Positions 56,093 to 64,000 of a stretch of DNA of 64,000 bases are shown one piece after another. Position 1 is the stretch's first letter. Each line of letters begins with the position of its first letter. The notes below the pieces were generated by a model. The model was not told where the DNA came from. It made no database searches and worked only from the letters and a program-made list of their open reading frames with translations. The stretch comes from Paenibacillus sp. D2_2 (GTDB taxonomy: Bacteria > Bacillota > Bacilli > Paenibacillales > Paenibacillaceae), in the NCBI RefSeq assembly GCF_031199965.1, contig NZ_CP133605.1, positions 3,194,501 to 3,258,500 of the forward strand, written 5' to 3'. The position numbers and the translations under genes are program-made.

Positions 56093-56485
56093 TTACATGA
56101 CCCTTTCAGAAACTAACCACGTTTTGGCCTCCTCAGGATCCATATAGAATGTAATGTTCATTCTGAGCTTTGCTTTCCTGATTCCCCTCTTCAGCCTCCA
56201 ACGATGAAAACCCGACAATCCAACCACAGATAATTTATCGATATGATTACTTAGATTTGCGATATTCTGAATAAATGCGTTACAAACACTTGGAGTAAAT
56301 GAGGTTTTGTCAAAATCAACCCATATTTTCAATCGCCTGTTTACCTGAACGATAAACTCCTCTTCTCTCCGCATTAATTGCAGCAATGCCTGCTCATCCT
56401 TATATTTGTTTCCATATTTGAGACAGTGAATCTCTCCCCCTTTATAATAATAGGGAAACGTCGAACCACCAGGAGATTTCATCAT
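56093..56485 (-). CDS. STAS/SpoIIAA-like small protein
   Basis: 130 residues. VNRRLKIWVDFDKTSFTPSV, LSNHIDKLSVVGLSGFHRW and FYMDPEEAKTWLVSE follow the strand-helix pattern of STAS-like proteins (SpoIIAA superfamily), but there is no conserved phospho-serine. The role is unknown. The ATG follows AAGGGGCG with usable spacing. It is between two acetyltransferase-type genes on the same strand. Confidence 0.55.
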   Translation of the reverse strand: MMKSPGGSTFPYYYKGGEIHCLKYGNKYKDEQALLQLMRREEEFIVQVNRRLKIWVDFDKTSFTPSVCNAFIQNIANLSNHIDKLSVVGLSGFHRWRLKRGIRKAKLRMNITFYMDPEEAKTWLVSERVM

Positions 56486-56526
56486 TAACGCCCCTTCTCT
56501 TAGAAACGAACACTTTCAAAACACCT

Positions 56527-56982
56527 TTATATTCTAATGCCTTTTAGTATCAACTCTTGATCCTTGGATAAAATACATTGGAATCGTTCAACACCAGGGT
56601 ACTGTTCTCCCAAGCTATGGATCTCGAACCCAACCTTACTGTAAAACCCTACTGCATCCTGATCCGTCTCAGCGATCATTTTAGCTGGATGATAGCTTTG
56701 CATATATTCATGGATTAGATTTGCACCTAAACGGTGCCACCGATATTGGGGTTTAATTGCAATATGCTTAAGTTCCACCACATCATCGGAGTATGGAACT
56801 ATACCTATTAATCCGGCTAGCTGATTATGAATAATTTCACCATAAAGTCCCCTGCTGTCATCCGTTAAATACTTATCCAGCTCACGGGATATCCGTTCTT
56901 CATTAGGCCACATACATTCAGCCAGCAATGACTTCACTTCAGTCAAATCATTATATGTTTTCAAATCTATCAATACGTTCAC
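56527..56982 (-). CDS. GNAT-family acetyltransferase
   Basis: 151 residues with a compact GNAT fold. The central strand is VVELKHIAIKPQYRWHRLG (the acetyl-CoA loop normally reads QxxGxG, here RWHRLG), then LIHEYMQSYHPAKMIAETDQDAVGFYSKVGFEIH. The loop glycines are partly replaced, so cofactor binding may be weaker. The substrate is unknown. The weak AAGTGTAGGTGAACG sits before the ATG. Confidence 0.78.
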   Translation of the reverse strand: MNVLIDLKTYNDLTEVKSLLAECMWPNEERISRELDKYLTDDSRGLYGEIIHNQLAGLIGIVPYSDDVVELKHIAIKPQYRWHRLGANLIHEYMQSYHPAKMIAETDQDAVGFYSKVGFEIHSLGEQYPGVERFQCILSKDQELILKGIRI

Positions 56983-57040
56983 CTACACTTACTTCAAATA
57001 AGAGAAGCCCTTATCTCCCTCATGCCCCTACCTTCCTAAG

Positions 57041-57202
57041 CTAGAGATTTCTTCTGTTCTTCTCGGCAATATAAATGTCTAAAGCCTTGATTCCACGATG
57101 CGCCAGCTTAATGAACAAGATGAAGCAATAAACACCTAATATCGCGATCAAAATATAGAATACGATAATTAAAATCCCCAAAATCGATACAGATATATTC
57201 AT
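57041..57202 (-). CDS. 53-residue single-helix membrane protein
   Basis: The ATG at 57200-57202 follows AAAGGGGAATATTGAAG, and the frame ends TAG at 57041. MNISVSILGILIIVFYILIA starts one long hydrophobic helix, then comes a basic tail with KLAHRGIKALDIYIAEKNRR. The topology is N-out or N-in, with a cytoplasmic amphipathic tail. Codon pattern and ribosome-binding site support a real gene. I do not recognise the family. Confidence 0.6.
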   Translation of the reverse strand: MNISVSILGILIIVFYILIAILGVYCFILFIKLAHRGIKALDIYIAEKNRRNL

Positions 57203-57316
57203 CTTCAATATTCCCCTTTCGTCATAATATTCGTTGTCACTTCAATGGATTTTCAATATTGTACCATATTTTCCTATATGCATCTGCTTATTATGTAGGT
57301 TTATGTTAACGCTGTT

Positions 57317-57501
57317 CTAAGGAAACACAGTAACGCTATTGTGCTGAAAATAGACTCGAAATTTATCTAACGAAACTGGATATCGCTATTTGATATAAAA
57401 AAGCGTAAACTACTCACTTTCTACCCAAATAACGATATGGTGTTTCGTTAAATTACAACAATCCTTATTATGACCAATATAACGCTTCCCAGTTTCGTTA
57501 G
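57317..57501. repeat. 185-bp palindromic intergenic element, copy B
   Basis: Units lie at 57317-57340 and 57367-57391 (forward) and at 57427-57450 and 57477-57501 (reversed). The offsets 0, 50, 110 and 160 and the total length equal those of copy A at 12711-12895. The first unit is diverged (CTAAGGAAAC) and the others keep TAACGAAAC. Spacer sequences are only partly similar to copy A, so the spacing and the units are what is conserved. It fills the gap between a small membrane-protein gene and the terminator of a dehydrogenase operon. Confidence 0.85.
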
Positions 57502-57586
57502 CGAACCACGCACTCTATCAGATATAGACTGTCCCATTCTATCCTTCTACCCATTGCCGCTAGGTTCCAATGTATATCACGTAATT

Positions 57587-57622
57587 AAAAAAAGAACGCA
57601 CCGCTTCATCAGCGATGCGCTC
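57587..57622 (-). terminator. Terminator of the Gfo/AraC/Gfo operon
   Basis: GAACGCACCGC (57594-57604) pairs with GCGATGCGCTC (57612-57622) with two mismatched or wobble positions. Seven T follow on the minus strand. Confidence 0.8.
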
Positions 57623-57650
57623 CTTCTATCATTTTCATTTGTTCCTTATT

Positions 57651-58733
57651 CTAGTTCATATACACGGCCTTACCAGTACGTGCCGATTCGTAGATCGCCT
57701 CCAGAATTTCCGAGACGACACAAGCTTGCTCCGGCGTAACTACCGGCTCAATATCTTGATCGATTGCTTCAAGCCACATTCTCATCTCAACGTCAGAGGC
57801 ATTCTCAGCTGTGCCATCATAGAAAGCTACCCCGCCGGAGCCAAGCTCAATCTCATTCGTATACAGACGACTGAATTTCTCGCCGTTAATACGCAGTCCG
57901 CCCTTCATATCCGCACCGGCTTCTGTACCGCTGAGGCTACATTTTGCCTCGTCTACCTCAAGCGAGTTGAGCGCCCAGCTGGATTCAAGCATCACGGTAG
58001 CACCGTTCTCCATAACGATCATGCCAAATGCCGAATCCTCAACAGTAAATTTCTCAGGGTCCCATGGTCCCCAAGCATTTGCCGCATTCTCGCGCTTGGC
58101 TAGCTCATGATACTTCGTGCCCAGAACCACCTTCGGCTTATAATTATCCATCATCCACAGTGTCAAATCGAGCGCATGAGTACCGATATCGATGAGCGGA
58201 CCTCCACCTTGCTTCTCTTCGTCAAGGAATACACCCCATGTTGGTACTGCTCTTCTGCGAATCGCGTGTGCCTTGGCAAAATAAATATCCCCAAGCTCCC
58301 CTTCCTCACACAGCTTCTTCATATACCAGCTGTCTGCCCGGAAGCGGTTGTTGTAGCCAACCGTCAGCTTCTTTCCGCTGCGCTTCGCTGCTTCAACCAT
58401 TCTTCTTGCATCGGCAGCTGTCTTCGCCATCGGCTTCTCGCACATCACATGATGACCACTCTCCAAAGCTGCGATGGAAATCTCAGCATGAGCGTCATTT
58501 GGCGTCAGAACATGAACAATGTCTAGCTGCTCTTTAGCAAGCATCTCTTTATAGTCTGCATAAACCTTCGCATCAGGAGCGCCATATTTAGCCGCTGCCT
58601 CCTCCGCTCGTTCAGGAATAATGTCACAGAACGCGACCATATTCACATTATCCAACTTGCTCAAGCTTGGCATATGCTTGCCATTGGCAATACCGCCACA
58701 ACCTACGATTCCAATTCGATATACTTTACTCAT
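57651..58733 (-). CDS. Gfo/Idh/MocA-family oxidoreductase
   Basis: 360 residues. The Rossmann fold has GIVGCGGIANGKHMPSL, the EKPMAKTAADARRM motif carries the conserved lysine, and GGGPLIDIGTHALDLTLWMM holds the catalytic D and H. The group oxidises sugars or cyclitols with NAD(P). It is the last gene of a three-gene unit with an AraC regulator and a second dehydrogenase, a common arrangement for inositol or amino-sugar use in Paenibacillus. The substrate is not determined. Confidence 0.88.
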   Translation of the reverse strand: MSKVYRIGIVGCGGIANGKHMPSLSKLDNVNMVAFCDIIPERAEEAAAKYGAPDAKVYADYKEMLAKEQLDIVHVLTPNDAHAEISIAALESGHHVMCEKPMAKTAADARRMVEAAKRSGKKLTVGYNNRFRADSWYMKKLCEEGELGDIYFAKAHAIRRRAVPTWGVFLDEEKQGGGPLIDIGTHALDLTLWMMDNYKPKVVLGTKYHELAKRENAANAWGPWDPEKFTVEDSAFGMIVMENGATVMLESSWALNSLEVDEAKCSLSGTEAGADMKGGLRINGEKFSRLYTNEIELGSGGVAFYDGTAENASDVEMRMWLEAIDQDIEPVVTPEQACVVSEILEAIYESARTGKAVYMN

Positions 58734-58750
58734 ATATACTCACCCTATTC

Positions 58751-59686
58751 TTAGTTAATAGTTTGCTTCAACTTGCGATAAGCAGCAGGTGTCATATCGA
58801 ATCGTCTACGGAATACGGAATGCAAATAGGTCGCATTCGAGAATCCCTCGGTCTGAGCTACCTGCTCAATTGGCATGCTGCTCTCCTCCAGTTTACGGCA
58901 GACAGCCTGCAGCCTAATGTCCTCGACTATTTTACTAAATGGACGATGCTCATCCATACTCCTGAACACCCTTTGTAATTGCCTGGCGCTAATATTCAGC
59001 TTCTCGGCTACATTGTCTAGTGTCAAATTGTTCGTATAGTTCGCTTCAATATATTGAACAGCGTAATGGTAGCGATGCTCAAGCATATCACGGATCGGCG
59101 CCTCTGCACCGGTGTCGCCCGTGTCCCAAGCCCGGGCTGCCCTAAGCAGTATGCTGATGACAGACTGCTTGATCGATGTATAGAAGCCCCGATACTTCCT
59201 ATCCGCCGCTTCATAGGCCTCAAGGAAGCAGTGCATCGCATCATGGGTATCCTGTGTCGGCTTAAGCGGTAAATGGCGCAGCTTCTCGATGCACTCCTCC
59301 GCTTCAGCCGCCTCCCATGGATCCACTTCACTCTTAAATCTAGGGACTATATCAACATGCAGACATAGTTCATCCATCGCCACTTCGGGCGAAGCCTCCT
59401 GATAATGCATCACACCGGGCCCCGTTAAATAAAACATGCCCTCAGTCAAGGTGAAAGGGGTATCCTCTAGAATAACTGCGCCTTTGCCTCTAGGGATGAA
59501 ATGAAATTCAAACTCGGAGTGATTGTGAAAATCGATAAATCGCCCGGCATCAAACGACGTTAAATGAAAACGAAGAACACGAATTTCATAATGTCCCCAG
59601 GAAACGATAATCTCTAATCTCTCCATCATGTCCTTCTTCTCGAACATGACTTCATACGGAAACGAATTCACAAGCCTGGACTCCAT
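58751..59686 (-). CDS. AraC-family regulator within the dehydrogenase operon
   Basis: 311 residues. The cupin domain (about 25-120) shows FHNHSEFEFHFIPRGKGAVI and GMFYLTGPGVMHYQEAS. The C-terminal AraC pair (about 210-311) has LTLDNVAEKLNISARQLQRVF and IEQVAQTEGFSNATYLHSVF. It lies 4 bp from the gene upstream and 18 bp from the one downstream, so it is embedded in the operon it probably controls. The presumed ligand is the sugar handled by the flanking dehydrogenases. Confidence 0.88.
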   Translation of the reverse strand: MESRLVNSFPYEVMFEKKDMMERLEIIVSWGHYEIRVLRFHLTSFDAGRFIDFHNHSEFEFHFIPRGKGAVILEDTPFTLTEGMFYLTGPGVMHYQEASPEVAMDELCLHVDIVPRFKSEVDPWEAAEAEECIEKLRHLPLKPTQDTHDAMHCFLEAYEAADRKYRGFYTSIKQSVISILLRAARAWDTGDTGAEAPIRDMLEHRYHYAVQYIEANYTNNLTLDNVAEKLNISARQLQRVFRSMDEHRPFSKIVEDIRLQAVCRKLEESSMPIEQVAQTEGFSNATYLHSVFRRRFDMTPAAYRKLKQTIN

Positions 59687-59689
59687 ATC

Positions 59690-60691
59690 CTACTCGCCTA
59701 GTTGTGCAGGGCGTATAACACGGCCTTCCTTGGCCGAGCGATTAGCCGCTTCCATTAATCTGGTCAGTTCAAGAGCTATGCGGATATTCTCATCAGCCCG
59801 GGTATCCTTCTGAATATGCTGCACCCACTGCTCAAATGCACTCTCGCGTTTGCTTCCAGTAGATCTCTCATGCCACGCTTCACCAAGATTTTCACGGTTA
59901 GATCTTATCCGCAGCGTCTCGTCTGGCGTTCCATACAGCAGAGTTCCTTCTGTTCCGTGAACTTCTATGGAGAATGGAGAATGACTATTTACAAAACCGG
60001 CTTCAACGACACCAATCGCTCCTGATGCTGTGTACAGACTAACGACTGCGTTATCCTCAACTTCCTTGCCTGTAATATAGCCGAAGTTCGCGCTTACTCC
60101 CGTAATCTCCTGATTCAAGAACAGCCGCGTTAAATACATAGGGTGACAACCCAAATCGATTAATGCGCCACCAGCGCATTGCTGTAAATTATAGAAATGC
60201 TCCGGCAACCAGCCTGCGAGAGCGCCATTATGAGATAGGCGAACACGTACATAAGTGATCTGACCTAACAAGTCTTTCTCCAATATATCCTGAATAGTTA
60301 GCGTATAACCGTCATTCAAGCGAGGAAGCGAGACGGTTAGCTTCACGCCGCTGCGCTCAATCACTTTTAGGATTTCCTCAGCTTCCTGAACAGTTGGGGC
60401 TAACACTTTCTCTGAAAAGATATGCTTGCCAGCGTTTGCAGCAGCGATTATAACCTCTTCATGTCTATCTGTTGGAGCATCTACTATAATTGCATCGATT
60501 TCCGGGTTAGCCAGCATCTCATCGAACTTCGCATAATAGGGAACCCCTAATTGTTCAGCCGCTTCCCGGCCGCGCTCCTCATTTTCATCCCAGACCGCTA
60601 CGATTTCTGTGTCCGGGTGCTCCTGGGCCTGACGCGTGTAATCCCAAGCGTGAACATGCCAGAAACTGGCCTTACCTATACGAATTGTCAT
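59690..60691 (-). CDS. Gfo/Idh/MocA-family oxidoreductase, variant N-terminus
   Basis: 333 residues from the ATG at 60691, which has GGGAGGCAGAAC upstream; the reading up to 60829 has no site. Instead of the usual GxGxxG the nucleotide loop reads GKASFWHVHAWDY, a variant seen in one Gfo branch. DAPTDRHEEVI, SEKVLAPTVQEA and GGALIDLGCHPMYL follow the family. The change in the loop makes cofactor preference hard to predict. It is the first gene of the operon, so the AraC gene is co-transcribed. Confidence 0.85.
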   Translation of the reverse strand: MTIRIGKASFWHVHAWDYTRQAQEHPDTEIVAVWDENEERGREAAEQLGVPYYAKFDEMLANPEIDAIIVDAPTDRHEEVIIAAANAGKHIFSEKVLAPTVQEAEEILKVIERSGVKLTVSLPRLNDGYTLTIQDILEKDLLGQITYVRVRLSHNGALAGWLPEHFYNLQQCAGGALIDLGCHPMYLTRLFLNQEITGVSANFGYITGKEVEDNAVVSLYTASGAIGVVEAGFVNSHSPFSIEVHGTEGTLLYGTPDETLRIRSNRENLGEAWHERSTGSKRESAFEQWVQHIQKDTRADENIRIALELTRLMEAANRSAKEGRVIRPAQLGE

Positions 60692-60837
60692 TTGTTCTGC
60701 CTCCCAAGGATATATAATTTCCTGACATCTGATTACTAAGTTACCACAATGAAACGTTATTTTTAAGTCAAAGTATACGACAATTATATATAATATCACG
60801 ACGCGTAATCTACCAACCAGCGTCAACACACTCTATA

Positions 60838-60877
60838 TAAAAAACAGACCAAGTGGATTCTAACCACCTGATCTGTT
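60838..60877 (-). terminator. Terminator after the AcuI-type reductase gene
   Basis: AACAGACCAAGTGG (60843-60856) pairs with CCACCTGATCTGTT (60864-60877) with two mismatches or wobbles. On the minus strand TTTTTTAT follows. Confidence 0.8.
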
Positions 60878-60923
60878 CCTTCAATACCTTAATCTGCGCT
60901 AGAATTCTTACGCTTTGATGTTC

Positions 60924-61922
60924 TTACTTCATAAGATTAATAACCTGTCGCCCAACCGCTTGGCCAGCGAGAACAGTCGACAGCGCCTCTGATACCCGTT
61001 CCAGTGGAAATTCTGTGACTCCTTCAGCAAGAGCCGTCACTGGCTTCCAATCACCAGCGAGTCGCTGCCACAGGTTTGAACGCAGTGGCATCGGGCATAA
61101 AACCGAATCGATTCCTAGCAGATTCACCCCGCGCAGAATGAACGGAAATACCGTAGTGTCAATCTTAGTACCTCCGGTTAGTCCGGAAATAGCAACCGAT
61201 CCACCATATTTAATCTTTTTCAATACTTCGCCCGTCACCGCACCACCTACAGGATCAACGACAGCGGCCCATAGCTCCTTAAACAGCGGCCCTTTCCCGC
61301 AGGCCATAGCCTCCTCACGGTCAATGACCTCAACGGCGCCAAGCACGCGCAATTTCTCATGTGCATGCACCTTCCCTGTTACTGCGATCACATGGTAACC
61401 AAGCTTGCCAAGAATCGATACAGCCATGCTGCCAACGCCACCTGTAGCTCCTAGGACTACAACCGGGCCAGAATCAGGTGTGAGCCCGTTTGCGATTAAT
61501 CGATCGACCGATAATGCAGCCGTGAATCCAGCTGTACCAATAGCCATCGTCTCTAGAGATGTTAGCCCCTCCGGTACCCTTACAAGCCAATCACTCGGGA
61601 CACGAGCAACATCCGCCAGTCCTCCGTCCTGACTTACACCAAGTCCGTATCCGGTGCACAACACGAGATCGCCAGGCTGATAACGACTGTCGCTCGACTC
61701 TAACACTTCACCTGCCAGATCAATTCCTGGGGTGATCGGATAGCTTCGTACAATTTTACCTTCTGGAATGCTAGCTAGCCCATCCTTATAATTGACGCTT
61801 GAATAGTGAACTCGTACTGTGACGTCCCCTTCAGGAAGGTTCGCTATCTGCAGCATCTCAATTCCCGTTCGGAAGCCTTGTTCATCCTGATTAACCCGAA
61901 AAGCTCTATATGCTTGCTCCAT
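60924..61922 (-). CDS. AcuI/YhdH-type NADPH-dependent medium-chain reductase
   Basis: 332-residue MDR enzyme without zinc ligands. The NADPH loop is VVVLGATGGVGSMAVSILG, and the N-terminus SSVNYKDGLA with GIDLAGEVLES matches the YhdH/acrylyl-CoA reductase group. It reduces acrylyl-CoA or quinone-like enones. TAAGGAGGAGAGTAGG precedes the ATG. A terminator closes it and no partner gene is evident. Confidence 0.88.
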   Translation of the reverse strand: MEQAYRAFRVNQDEQGFRTGIEMLQIANLPEGDVTVRVHYSSVNYKDGLASIPEGKIVRSYPITPGIDLAGEVLESSDSRYQPGDLVLCTGYGLGVSQDGGLADVARVPSDWLVRVPEGLTSLETMAIGTAGFTAALSVDRLIANGLTPDSGPVVVLGATGGVGSMAVSILGKLGYHVIAVTGKVHAHEKLRVLGAVEVIDREEAMACGKGPLFKELWAAVVDPVGGAVTGEVLKKIKYGGSVAISGLTGGTKIDTTVFPFILRGVNLLGIDSVLCPMPLRSNLWQRLAGDWKPVTALAEGVTEFPLERVSEALSTVLAGQAVGRQVINLMK

Positions 61923-62093
61923 CCTACTCTCCTCCTTAAATCAATCATTTGGAAAAGTTAATTCATCAGTATAACCATCAATTACTATATTACAACAATT
62001 AAAGCTGAAGACTGAAATATACCAGCTCATGTGGCATATTTCAATCTCCAGCTCCATGCTTTACTTCATTTTGTTATGGAATAATTCCCGATA

Positions 62094-64000
62094 TTACAGA
62101 AGAGGATTCTCGTGCTTCGCCTTAAGAATCTGCCAGCGACGATCCACTTCCTGTTCGAATCCAGCCAACGCTTCGGCATTTTCTGGTTTGAGCAGATGCC
62201 GTGTCTTGCCCATCGTCTTAAGCCAATCCGAGAGCGGAACCCGCTTATTCTTATCATCAGGATCGTAAGTAATCGTTGTCTGTCCATGCTCGACCTCATA
62301 CAACGGGAAGAAGCAGGAGTTTACCGCTGCATCTACGATGTTCGTGCCTTCATCATCTGGGGATATCCAGTTCAATGGGCACGCGATCAGAATCTTGCCA
62401 TAGACGAGTCCTTCATTTTGTGCATACCACTGTGCTTTGGCTGCCTTCTTCACCAAATCCTGCGGATACGCTTCACTACCGGTAAATACATAAGGAATAT
62501 TCGTTGCCGCCATAATTTGCGCCGTATCTTTATGATGGAATACCTTACCCTTCTGTACCGAGCCGATATTCGAAGTCGAAGTACGATGACCTAGCGGCGT
62601 AGAATAGGAGAGCTGAGCACCTGTATTCATGTAGCCTTCATTGTCATATTCGACAATGATCATACGATGTCCGCGCAAAGCAGCACCGATCGAAGGTCCC
62701 ATGCCAATGTCCATCCCGCCGTCGCCCGTAACCATAACGAAGGTGAAGTCATCTTGCAGTCCTAATTCATCCAGTTCGCCTCTACGCTTGCGCTCCCAGA
62801 ACATCTCAACTACGCCGGAAAGCGTCGCTGCTCCGTTCTGGAACAGATTGTGGATGTAAGTTGCCTTATGCGACGAATAAGGGTAACCCGTCGTAACAAC
62901 CATCGCACAGCCTGTATGGAATAACGCGACGATGTCGCCCTCAATCCCCTTGAAGAACAATTCCAGTCCGGAGAAAATACCGCATCCCGGACAAGCACCA
63001 TGTCCTGGAGCAATTCGCTTCGGCTTCTTCGTCAGTGCACGCAGTGGAGGAATCCGAACTCCGAGTTTGCCGGTCTCTTCATTCATTTTCACTTGAATTA
63101 GGCCAGTCTTAAGGTCCTCAAATTTCATTGGCTTCAGTACACGCTGAGGTTCCTTGCTCTTATCCCCAGGAGTATGTCCGTAGTAATCAAAAGGTACCTC
63201 TACCTTATTCTTCTCTGCCGCTTCAATCGCCAGTTCGAACAGTTTATGTCCGTCCTCAGCATAGAACTCCTTGCCACCAAGGCCGAAAATACGACTGATC
63301 ACTTTCGTTGAGTGATTGCCGTAAGTGAACAAAGCCGCCTTGATCTCGTTAACCATGTTACCGCCATGCGCACCAAAGGAATCGGCGCGGTCACCAACAG
63401 TGATCGCTTTAACATTTTTGAGCGCCTCTGCAATTTGTTTCTGCGGGAACGGACGGATCATATTCGGAGCAATTGATCCCGCCTTGATGCCTTGCGCGCG
63501 CAACTCGTCAACGACGTCTTTAATAATCTCGGAAGCTGAGTTCATCAGGAATACAGCTACCTCAGCATCCTCCATCCGGTACATATCCAGCATTTGATAT
63601 TCGCGGCCAGTAAGCTCTGCATATTCTTCAGAGATTCTCTCAAATACTTTCTCGGCATTATACATCGCTTCAGACTGCTGATATTTATTATTGATATAAT
63701 CCGGTTCATTCATATATGGTCCAACCGTAATCGGATGATTGCGGTCCAACGTGTCTGGGAAGCCTGCTGGTGGACGCTCTCCTACAAACTTCAGTACATC
63801 CTCACTATGCGCGAACGTACGAACACGACGCTTCTGGTGAGACGTGAAATAGCCGTCCGAAGCAACCAGAACAGGCAATCTGACCTCTGGATCTTCAGCT
63901 AGCTTGAGCGCCAAAATATTCATATCGTAGACAGCCTGCGGATCGCGACACATCAGAATCGGCCAGCCTGTATTCAAAGCAAAGTACAAATCTGAATGGT
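62094..64000 (-). CDS. Fused 2-oxoacid:ferredoxin oxidoreductase (alpha + beta), 5' end outside window
   Basis: At least 635 residues, open at the right edge (the frame reads HSDLYFALNTGW before the first listed start). The N-terminal part is the C-terminal piece of a PorA-like alpha subunit (ITVGDRADSFGAHGGNM and the PMKFEDLKTG linker). From about residue 325 it continues into a PorB-like TPP subunit with GHGACPGCGIFSGLEL (CxxC cluster ligands) and GDGGMDIGMG followed by NEGYMNTGAQ for TPP/Mg. It should oxidise pyruvate or another 2-oxoacid to acyl-CoA with ferredoxin. A fused single chain differs from the usual separate subunits. Confidence 0.85.
   Translation of the reverse strand, partial: HSDLYFALNTGWPILMCRDPQAVYDMNILALKLAEDPEVRLPVLVASDGYFTSHQKRRVRTFAHSEDVLKFVGERPPAGFPDTLDRNHPITVGPYMNEPDYINNKYQQSEAMYNAEKVFERISEEYAELTGREYQMLDMYRMEDAEVAVFLMNSASEIIKDVVDELRAQGIKAGSIAPNMIRPFPQKQIAEALKNVKAITVGDRADSFGAHGGNMVNEIKAALFTYGNHSTKVISRIFGLGGKEFYAEDGHKLFELAIEAAEKNKVEVPFDYYGHTPGDKSKEPQRVLKPMKFEDLKTGLIQVKMNEETGKLGVRIPPLRALTKKPKRIAPGHGACPGCGIFSGLELFFKGIEGDIVALFHTGCAMVVTTGYPYSSHKATYIHNLFQNGAATLSGVVEMFWERKRRGELDELGLQDDFTFVMVTGDGGMDIGMGPSIGAALRGHRMIIVEYDNEGYMNTGAQLSYSTPLGHRTSTSNIGSVQKGKVFHHKDTAQIMAATNIPYVFTGSEAYPQDLVKKAAKAQWYAQNEGLVYGKILIACPLNWISPDDEGTNIVDAAVNSCFFPLYEVEHGQTTITYDPDDKNKRVPLSDWLKTMGKTRHLLKPENAEALAGFEQEVDRRWQILKAKHENPLL

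Overview
The window looks like chromosomal DNA of a Paenibacillus-type Bacillales species of moderate GC. The signs are Gram-positive ribosome-binding sites (AGGAGG type), YpdA and FosB (bacillithiol users), a homologue of the Bacillus replication terminator protein, a T-box, a GlcT-type antiterminator site, an SLH-domain protein and a BmrCD-type heterodimeric ABC exporter.

Layout. 1-3.4 kb: a partial RTP-like gene, a NarL/DesK-type two-component pair and a rodA-like SEDS gene. 3.5-6 kb: a PTS EIIA/EIICB operon behind a promoter, a RAT element and an attenuating terminator. 6-12.6 kb: a YhgE/Pip membrane protein, then a GH29 fucosidase-like / beta-propeller glycosidase operon divergent from an AraC regulator. 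12.7-19.5 kb: hrpB, gluQ, an SDR gene and a GntR/ABC operon. 19.7-29 kb: small conserved genes and housekeeping enzymes (HAD, YpdA, DUF441, HD hydrolase, YgaD-like ABC, APH-like, HesB-like). 29-36 kb: bmrC/bmrD behind a long leader, then an EmrB/QacA-type efflux pump divergent from TetR. 36-47 kb: an SLH protein, a hexapeptide xenobiotic acetyltransferase with its own leader peptide, a HEPN-like protein, CobW, MoaB, FosB, an amidase, a kinase-like NTPase, a phosphatase, a nucleotidyltransferase, GNAT and methyltransferase genes. 47-57 kb: SDR, AKR, a second MFS/TetR pair, an AT-rich stretch with a T-box-controlled YvbW-like permease and a flavodoxin-fold reductase, then a cluster of acetyltransferases. 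57-64 kb: two Gfo/Idh/MocA dehydrogenases around an AraC regulator, an AcuI-type reductase, and a fused 2-oxoacid:ferredoxin oxidoreductase running off the right edge.

Three things stand out. First, two 185-bp intergenic elements (12711-12895 and 57317-57501) share one architecture: four copies of a roughly 24-bp unit, two forward and two reversed, at offsets 0, 50, 110 and 160. I do not recognise this family. Second, the window is rich in RNA-level control of drug and nutrient genes: a RAT/terminator (PTS), a T-box (permease), a leader ORF plus terminator before bmrCD, and a 17-codon leader peptide with a hairpin touching the ribosome-binding site of the acetyltransferase. Third, about eighteen single-base frameshifts break thirteen genes. 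Most sit in short homopolymers and fit a missing base, so they look like sequencing indels rather than gene decay.

Many genes are of the drug-resistance or detoxification type (BmrCD, two DHA2 pumps, FosB, AAC(6')-like, APH-like, xenobiotic acetyltransferase). No complete rRNA, tRNA, CRISPR array or intact insertion sequence was seen.
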